From the NCBI GenBank assembly GCA_902797965.1, contig CADBUY010000012.1:1-64000 (forward strand): a stretch of 64,000 bases of DNA. Reading direction: 5' to 3'. This DNA comes from an uncultured bacterium. Lineage in GTDB: Bacteria; Cyanobacteriota; Vampirovibrionia; Gastranaerophilales; Gastranaerophilaceae. Below are positions 59,399-64,000 of the stretch, in pieces. The translations under genes and the position numbers were made by a program. Under the pieces are notes generated by a model, which saw nothing but the letters and a program-made list of their open reading frames with translations, made no database searches and had not been told where the DNA came from. Every line of letters begins with the position of its first letter. The first letter of the stretch is position 1.

Positions 59399-60721
59399 TT
59401 ATATCCCCCTTATATTTATTGCCGGTGATATAATTCCGTCACCTGTATTTTCTTCATTATACCTTTTTATTTTAGCACCTAAATTGCTTAATTTGTATTC
59501 AAACTCTTCATATCCTCTGTCGATATGATGAAGTTTTTCAACAATTGTTTCACCATTTGCCATAAGTCCTGCAATAACAAGAGCAGCACCGGCTCTCAAA
59601 TCACTTGCGGCAACAGTCGCACCTGTTAAATTTTTAACACCTTTTATAATTGCATGGTTTCTGTCTTGATGAATATCGGCTCCCATTCTTCTCAAATCAG
59701 GTACTTGCATAAACCTGTTTTCATACAAACTTTCAGTAATAATTCCAACACCGTTTGCAGTCGTTAAAAGTGTCATTGCAATTGCCTGCAAGTCTGTAGG
59801 AAATCCCGGATAAGGCTGAGTTACAAAATTTATTGAATTTAATCTGTTTTTACAGCTTACTTCAATTGTTGTCGGCTCTACAAGTTTAATACTTGCACCC
59901 ATTTTGATTAATTTATCGTTAAAGAATGTAAGATGTGCCGGATAAACATTTTTAATTATTGCTTTTCCTCTTGTTGCAACAACTGCTGCCATAAATGTTC
60001 CTGCTTCAATTCTGTCAGGAATAGTTGTATATTCAACCGAATGCAAATCTTCAACTTTAACACCGTTAATTATGATTTCAGAAGTTCCTGCTCCTGATAT
60101 ATCAGCACCAAGAGTATTTAAAAAGTTTGCCAAGTCAATAATTTCAGGCTCCTGAGCTGCATTCTGAATACGAGTTGAACCTTCTGCCAACACAGAAGCC
60201 AACATTAAATTTTCTGTCGCACCTACTGACGGTATATCTAGGTAGATGTCCGTTCCTACCAGTTTTGAAGCTTTTGCATGAACGTAACCGTTTTCTATTT
60301 TGATTTTTGCACCAAGAGCTTCCAAACCTTTAATATGAAAATCAACTCTTCTTTCGCCTATAGCACAACCGCCGGGAAGAGCAACAATAGCTTCTCTACA
60401 GCGTGACATTAAAGCTCCCAGAATTATGAAAGAAGCTCTCATTTTGCTGACAAGTTCATACTTTGCAGTAATTGAAGTAATGTCTGAAGCATCTACAACA
60501 ACTGATTTTTCCGTTTTGTTATAAACGCATTTTGCCCCCAAATCGGAAAGTACATTTAACATAATATCAACATCTGTTAAATGAGGGACATTATAAATTT
60601 TTGTAGAACCTTTAACGAGAATAGTAGCTGCAAGAAGTTTCAACACAGCGTTTTTGGCACCACCGATTGATACCTCTCCTTTTAATGTTTCACCACCGAT
60701 TATCTTAAATTTTTCAGCCAA
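59399..60721 (-). CDS. murA: UDP-N-acetylglucosamine 1-carboxyvinyltransferase
   Basis: 440 residues from the TTG start. First committed step of peptidoglycan synthesis: transfers enolpyruvate from PEP to UDP-GlcNAc. KLxGEV-IGGAKNA, RMGADIH and the loop with catalytic Cys (GGCAIGERRVDFH, Cys119 from this start) are all present, so fosfomycin-sensitive type. TTG 60721 has GGAGG 5 nt upstream and gives the standard N-terminus (AEKFKIIGGETLKGEV); an in-frame ATG at 60748 with TAGATT 6 nt upstream could be a second, leaderless start. Confidence 0.95.
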   Translation of the reverse strand: MAEKFKIIGGETLKGEVSIGGAKNAVLKLLAATILVKGSTKIYNVPHLTDVDIMLNVLSDLGAKCVYNKTEKSVVVDASDITSITAKYELVSKMRASFIILGALMSRCREAIVALPGGCAIGERRVDFHIKGLEALGAKIKIENGYVHAKASKLVGTDIYLDIPSVGATENLMLASVLAEGSTRIQNAAQEPEIIDLANFLNTLGADISGAGTSEIIINGVKVEDLHSVEYTTIPDRIEAGTFMAAVVATRGKAIIKNVYPAHLTFFNDKLIKMGASIKLVEPTTIEVSCKNRLNSINFVTQPYPGFPTDLQAIAMTLLTTANGVGIITESLYENRFMQVPDLRRMGADIHQDRNHAIIKGVKNLTGATVAASDLRAGAALVIAGLMANGETIVEKLHHIDRGYEEFEYKLSNLGAKIKRYNEENTGDGIISPAINIRGI

Positions 60722-60810
60722 AATCTCCTCCGATTCTATCTCAATCATACTATTAATCTATATTATTGTAAAGTAGTGAAATAAAAATAGAACGAATGTT
60801 GTATTTTTGT

Positions 60811-61590
60811 TTATTGTTGAGATTGTCTGCCCAAAACTGCAAGAGCCAATGTTACCGCACCAAATATACCTGCCGTAATACCACCGTATTTTCCGACTTT
60901 TTTCCAGTTAATATCATTTTTAGTATTTTTAATAATCTTAAATAATTTTTCATCAACACCGGATGGTTTTACAAATTTCTTGTTTTCTTTATCCCAACAT
61001 AAGCTAACCGCATCTTTTACATTCTGCATTTCAGTTGATAAACTTGCCTGAACTCTTTGTTTTATAGCAGAAATTTTACCTTTGATATTTTCTTTTGTTA
61101 CTGTATTGCACATTGTATCTAAAGAAATTCCGTCAAAAAGAGTTGAGCAGAATGCTCTGTTTTTTTGCATTAGTTTTTTAAATTTTTCCGGAGTTTTTGC
61201 TGCATCAATTTTTCTGAGCACATTCATTTTTTGGTTAAAAAAAGCTTTTCCTTTTGCAACATAATCCTTTTTTATGATTCTATCCATAACCATGTTAGCA
61301 AAGTTTTCGGAGACTTCACCATTTTTATTAACCGGTTTTCTGTTTTTAAAATAATCAACACCTGCTGTAACAACGGCGCCACCGGCAAATCCGACCGCAG
61401 CACCTGTTAAAACACCACCTAAGATTGAACCTCTTTGCTGATTTACATAACCTTGTGCATAATTTTGAGGATAATATGCGCTCTGAATTGTTTGAGGATA
61501 TGCTTCCGGTTGAGTTTGAAAATTTCCCTGTTGATACATTTGAGCATCTACACCTTGATAAGGGTTTTGCATACTGTAAGAATTTGCCAT
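60811..61590 (-). CDS. Glycine-zipper membrane protein with Gln/Tyr-rich N-terminus
   Basis: About 259 residues. A polar N-terminus rich in Gln, Tyr, Asn and Pro (about 1-50) precedes a glycine-zipper segment (GSILGGVLTGAAVGFAGG), a central helical region of about 140 residues and a C-terminal hydrophobic segment (YGGITAGIFGAVTLALAVLG). GGAG lies 6 nt before ATG 61590. Architecture resembles the protein at 31463. Function unknown. Upstream are TTGTTACAA and three hairpins at 61699-61785. Confidence 0.75.
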   Translation of the reverse strand: MANSYSMQNPYQGVDAQMYQQGNFQTQPEAYPQTIQSAYYPQNYAQGYVNQQRGSILGGVLTGAAVGFAGGAVVTAGVDYFKNRKPVNKNGEVSENFANMVMDRIIKKDYVAKGKAFFNQKMNVLRKIDAAKTPEKFKKLMQKNRAFCSTLFDGISLDTMCNTVTKENIKGKISAIKQRVQASLSTEMQNVKDAVSLCWDKENKKFVKPSGVDEKLFKIIKNTKNDINWKKVGKYGGITAGIFGAVTLALAVLGRQSQQ

Positions 61591-61602
61591 AAAAAGCTCC
61601 AT

Positions 61603-61632
61603 ACACTTTAACTACACATGTATATAAAGTGT
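61603..61632. promoter_or_regulatory. Inverted repeat acacttta / taaagtgt
   Basis: 8-bp arms 61603-61610 and 61625-61632, 14 nt apart, 13 nt upstream of the glycine-zipper start codon; would be in the mRNA leader or act as operator. Confidence 0.35.
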
Positions 61633-61677
61633 TTTATTCATAAATAATTGATAAAAAACAAAATTGTTATTAACATT

Positions 61678-61686
61678 TTGTAACAA
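61678..61686 (-). promoter_or_regulatory. TTGTTACAA motif
   Basis: Fourth intergenic copy of the nonamer, about 90 nt upstream of the start at 61590. Confidence 0.35.
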
Positions 61687-61698
61687 ATTGAGTGTGCG

Positions 61699-61785
61699 GA
61701 AAAAGTCGAAAAATGACAATTTTTCGAACTTTTTCAAACACGACCTAAAGTGTGTGAAATGCGGGTCGTGTGCGGGATAGCACAC
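61699..61785. other. Three consecutive hairpins, two mutually exclusive
   Basis: Hairpin 1: gaaaaagt-cgaaaaat (61699-61714) with atttttcg-a-actttttc (61719-61735), 16 bp with one bulged A. Hairpin 2: acacgacc (61738-61745) with ggtcgtgt (61764-61771). Hairpin 3: gtgtgc (61768-61773) with gcacac (61780-61785). Hairpins 2 and 3 share 61768-61771, so only one can form. Upstream of the glycine-zipper gene. May be a structured RNA or switch; no known family recognised. Confidence 0.45.
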
Positions 61786-61807
61786 AATTTTTGGGTGTAA
61801 AACCTTA

Positions 61808-61819
61808 TTTATTAAGTAT
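61808..61819. repeat. 12-bp direct repeat, left flank of repeat copy D
   Basis: TTTATTAAGTAT, repeated exactly at 62283-62294 on the far side of the element. Confidence 0.55.
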
Positions 61820-62282
61820 TTGATAAAAACTTTCTATTCTTTTTTCTCTTTTGATTACGAGGCAAAAGAGAAAAAAGAATAGAAACAAAGAAAAAAGAGA
61901 AAACACGTGATTAAATGGATAACTACATCAGCCTTCGGCTGAAGTGATTAATTCAGCAAAGCCGAATCTAACTGCGTAACTTTTGCAAGAACGGCAAATT
62001 CCCTCTCCAGTGGGAGAGGGTTAGGGTGAGGGTTAGTTAATTGCGAACGTGCGGCTTTGCCGCAATAGTGAGCTTTAGAGTGCAAGCTAAAGCTTGCAAC
62101 ATCAATTTAATCTTATGCCCTTTAAGGCATTTTGGTTATCTGTTTAATCGCGTGTTTCTGTCTTTCTCTTGGTTGTTGGCGTTAAACGTGCCTACGTTGT
62201 TTGCTTACGCAAATCAACTTCGCACTCTGCCAACAATCCGCTTTTTGCTTCTGTTTTCTTTCTATCTTTGCCTCGCAATCGC
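61820..62282. repeat. Foldback repeat copy D (about 463 bp)
   Basis: Perfect 22-bp left hairpin, arms 61831-61852 and 61864-61885, loop GATTACGAGGC. Inner palindromes: cagccttcggctg (61929-61941), attcagcaaagccgaat (61951-61967), ccctctcc/ggagaggg (about 62002-62021), gcggctttgccgc (62051-62063), gcaagctaaagcttgc, tgccctttaaggca (62116-62129). The right hairpin keeps one arm and loop (GCCTCGCAATC) and then stops at the direct repeat. It holds the 70-bp insert at 62171-62240. Confidence 0.85.
62171..62240 (+). mobile_element. Nested 70-bp palindromic insert in repeat copy D
   Basis: Inverted ends ttgttggc (62173-62180) / gccaacaa (62229-62236), central TTTGCTTACGCAAA, CTT on both sides (62168-62170, 62241-62243). 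The matching place in copy B (about 8215-8228) reads straight through without the insert. Confidence 0.65.
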
Positions 62283-62294
62283 TTTATTAAGTAT
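62283..62294. repeat. 12-bp direct repeat, right flank of repeat copy D
   Basis: TTTATTAAGTAT, identical to 61808-61819. The rest of the gap to thrB (62295-62527) holds a hairpin aaaaatt-gctt-aattttt near 62417 and the TATAAT-like promoter near 62490. Confidence 0.55.
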
Positions 62295-62527
62295 CAAAAA
62301 CCATTAATTATTGATTTTGAGCTTTATCATCATAATCTACAGCTTTATATTTCTTTAAATTCATACACACACTTCCTAAAAGTTTTTACACACGCCCTTA
62401 AAGTTTACTGAACCTTAAAAATTGCTTAATTTTTATAGTAATTTAACATTTCGTAATATTTGTTGTGTGTTTTTATTTTTATTTATTGTATAATCACCAT
62501 ATACTTTTATGAGGAGATTTATATACA

Positions 62528-63466
62528 ATGAAAGTTACCGTAAAAGTGCCGGCTACATCAGCTAATTTAGGTCCAGGATTTGACTGTTTGGGACTTGCGC
62601 TACCGATATATAATACCATTACAATTGAAGAAACTGTTCTCCCCGGAACAGGTGTTGAAATAAACCTTATGTCAGAAAATGATGTTCTTGATGAAATGAT
62701 TTTTGACAATGTTCCAAAAGATGAAAACAGCATTATTTTTAAAGCCGTTCAAATGCTTTACAATTCTATTGGACAAGAACCATCAGAATTAAAAATAAAT
62801 GTTCAATCACAAATTCCTATAACAAGAGGGTTGGGAAGCTCTGCCTCAGTTGTTGTAGGCGGTCTTATTGCAGCAAATAAGTTATTGGGTTCACCTGCTG
62901 ATACAACTGCTTTGCTTTCAATCGCAACAGAAGTTGAAGGACATCCTGATAACGTTGCACCTGCTATATTAGGCGGTTTTGTATTATCTTCTCAAGAAGA
63001 TGACGGAACAATTACATACGAAAAACTGAATTGGCCTGAAGAATGGGATATAACTGTTTGTATTCCTGATTTTGAACTTTCTACCAATATTGCCCGCTCT
63101 GTTTTACCTGAAAATGTTCCTTTAGCAGATGCTGTATACAATGCAAAACACCTTGCTATGCTTATTCAGGCAGTTAACACAAAGAATGAAAAACTGATGA
63201 AACAAGCTCTTCATGACAAACTTCATCAGCCATACAGAGAAAAACTTGTCCCAGGAATGAAGGAAATAATGGAAGCCTTTAAACACGAAGACGGAATTAT
63301 CGGATGCGTTCTTTCAGGCGCGGGCCCATCTATTCTTGTTATTTCCTATAAGTATGATTTAGATAAAATTAAATCCACAGTTCGTGATATATGGGAAGGT
63401 CAAAGTATTAAGACAGATATTCGCACTCTGAAAATTGAAAAAAACGGCGCTGAAATAATCGAATAA
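62528..63466 (+). CDS. thrB: Homoserine kinase
   Basis: 312 residues, GHMP kinase that phosphorylates homoserine in threonine synthesis. VPATSANLGPGFDCLGLAL at the N-terminus, ATP-loop ITRGLGSSASVVVGG, VEGHPDNVAPA and C-terminal GCVLSGAGPSILV are all diagnostic. GAGGAG lies upstream at about 11 nt, and TGTATAAT about 35 nt upstream. thrC and hom are not in the window. Confidence 0.96.
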   Translation: MKVTVKVPATSANLGPGFDCLGLALPIYNTITIEETVLPGTGVEINLMSENDVLDEMIFDNVPKDENSIIFKAVQMLYNSIGQEPSELKINVQSQIPITRGLGSSASVVVGGLIAANKLLGSPADTTALLSIATEVEGHPDNVAPAILGGFVLSSQEDDGTITYEKLNWPEEWDITVCIPDFELSTNIARSVLPENVPLADAVYNAKHLAMLIQAVNTKNEKLMKQALHDKLHQPYREKLVPGMKEIMEAFKHEDGIIGCVLSGAGPSILVISYKYDLDKIKSTVRDIWEGQSIKTDIRTLKIEKNGAEIIE

Positions 63467-63502
63467 TACATTTATTATTACTTTTTCTTTACATTTATTT
63501 GC

Positions 63503-63529
63503 ACATCAAGATTTTTGTTATTTTGATGT
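63503..63529. promoter_or_regulatory. Palindrome ACATCAA-N13-TTGATGT overlapping pxpA promoter
   Basis: Same half-sites as the 24-bp palindromes but a 13-nt spacer; the right half abuts a TATAAT (63529-63534). May be unrelated or a repressor variant. Confidence 0.3.
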
Positions 63530-63570
63530 ATAATTTATATTATTGAAAAAGGAAATAAGCGGAGAAAGAA

Positions 63571-64000
63571 ATGCAAGAAGTTTTAGAAAAAAAATCAATT
63601 AAAAATATAGATTTTAATTGCGACTTAGCGCAAGCATACGGTGTGTATAAAAATAGTCAGGAATTTGAGCTTTTGGATTATGTTAGTTCTGTTAATATTT
63701 CATGCGGATTTCACGCAGGAGATCCTGTCACTATCAAAGATGCACTTTTAAAAGCAAAAGAAAAAAATGTCGCAATTGGTGCACATATTGGTTTTAATGA
63801 TATTCAAGGATTTGGTTACAGACCTGTTGAACTAAAAAATGATGAATTAGAAGCACTCATTGTTTATCAGGTCGGAGCAATTATGTCTTTTGCAAAAGCC
63901 TACGGTTTAAGCATAGAACACGTCAGACCGCATGGCGCTATGTATAAGGCTTGCGGTGAAGACTTTACATTTGCAGCTTCAGTCGCTAAGGCAATAAAAA
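63571..64000 (+). CDS. pxpA: 5-oxoprolinase subunit A (LamB/YcsF family), partial
   Basis: First 143 codons; runs off the window. FNCDLAQAYGVYKN, VNISCGFHAGDPVTIKDAL, VAIGAHIGFNDIQGFGYRPVEL, IVYQVGAIMSFAKAYG and VRPHGAMYKACGED match the PxpA family, which with PxpB and PxpC cleaves 5-oxoproline to glutamate. The usual second-residue motif NCDLGE reads NCDLAQ. GGAGAAAG lies upstream of the ATG. The partner genes should lie beyond 64000. Confidence 0.93.
   Translation, partial: MQEVLEKKSIKNIDFNCDLAQAYGVYKNSQEFELLDYVSSVNISCGFHAGDPVTIKDALLKAKEKNVAIGAHIGFNDIQGFGYRPVELKNDELEALIVYQVGAIMSFAKAYGLSIEHVRPHGAMYKACGEDFTFAASVAKAIK

Noticed and set aside
62041-62411. Two plus-strand frames of 80-88 codons
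   Set aside because: Translations of foldback repeat copy D and its nested insert, not genes.

Overview
The window reads like a low-GC, Gram-negative gut member of the non-photosynthetic cyanobacterial relatives (Candidatus Gastranaerophilales / Melainabacteria). This is an inference. It rests on the AT-rich sequence, outer-membrane genes (lptC, lptA-like, SurA-like lipoprotein, LCP protein), a RecG with the long N-terminal extension seen in cyanobacteria, single-gene scattering of normally paired genes (pheS without pheT, leuD without leuC, dnaN without dnaA, oppD without permeases), and small glycine-zipper proteins carrying SFRS/SFKS-like tags. No rRNA, tRNA, CRISPR array, transposase or phage gene was found.

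Layout. 1-8300: LCP protein, a YD-repeat protein, pheS, an overlapping pair of degenerate purine-enzyme homologues (PurN-like and PurD-like), a lipoprotein pair and an orphan OppD ATPase. 8300-10730: lptC, lptA-like and a TPR gene in one operon. 10766-20345: a surface-glycan island with an SDR, a MenD-like ThDP enzyme, two inverted paralogous flippases, an FrhB-pyruvyltransferase fusion, a frameshifted pyruvyltransferase and a fragment of a third copy of the same C-terminal tail. 20731-28555: XRE regulator, histidine kinase and response regulator, two unknown genes, a PilB-like ATPase and an M16 protease. 28707-37907: recG, a glycine-zipper protein, pnp, a secreted HExxH protein, dnaN, leuD and a zinc-ribbon protein. 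38004-48426: SpoIIE-type phosphatase with its STAS partner, HEAT protein, mutS, TPR-glycosyltransferase, DUF4145-like protein and bioG-bioC. 48498-64000: soluble histidine kinase, a giant HD-domain protein, SurA-like isomerase, mfd, acyltransferase with divergent XRE regulator, an RWYD-repeat protein, murA, a second glycine-zipper protein, thrB and the start of pxpA.

Three non-coding patterns stand out. First, a family of about 450-500 bp foldback elements (three copies plus an edge fragment) is bounded by 21-22 bp hairpins whose arms differ between copies yet stay complementary; a 70-74 bp palindromic insert is nested in three of them, flanked by CTT in the two complete cases. Second, many genes (mutS, mfd, recG, lptC, bioG, a sensor kinase, a flippase, the PurN-like gene, oppD) have a TATAAT-like -10 box, often with an upstream TG, 5-7 nt (mostly exactly 6) before the ATG and no ribosome binding site. 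This is the signature of leaderless mRNAs. Third, a 24-bp palindrome ACATCAA-N10-TTGATGT recurs upstream of the LCP gene, oppD, lptC, recG and dnaN, centred near -41 for lptC and recG.

Together the genes describe envelope construction and surface-glycan remodelling, DNA replication and repair, partner-switching and two-component signalling, and biotin/threonine/leucine biosynthesis.
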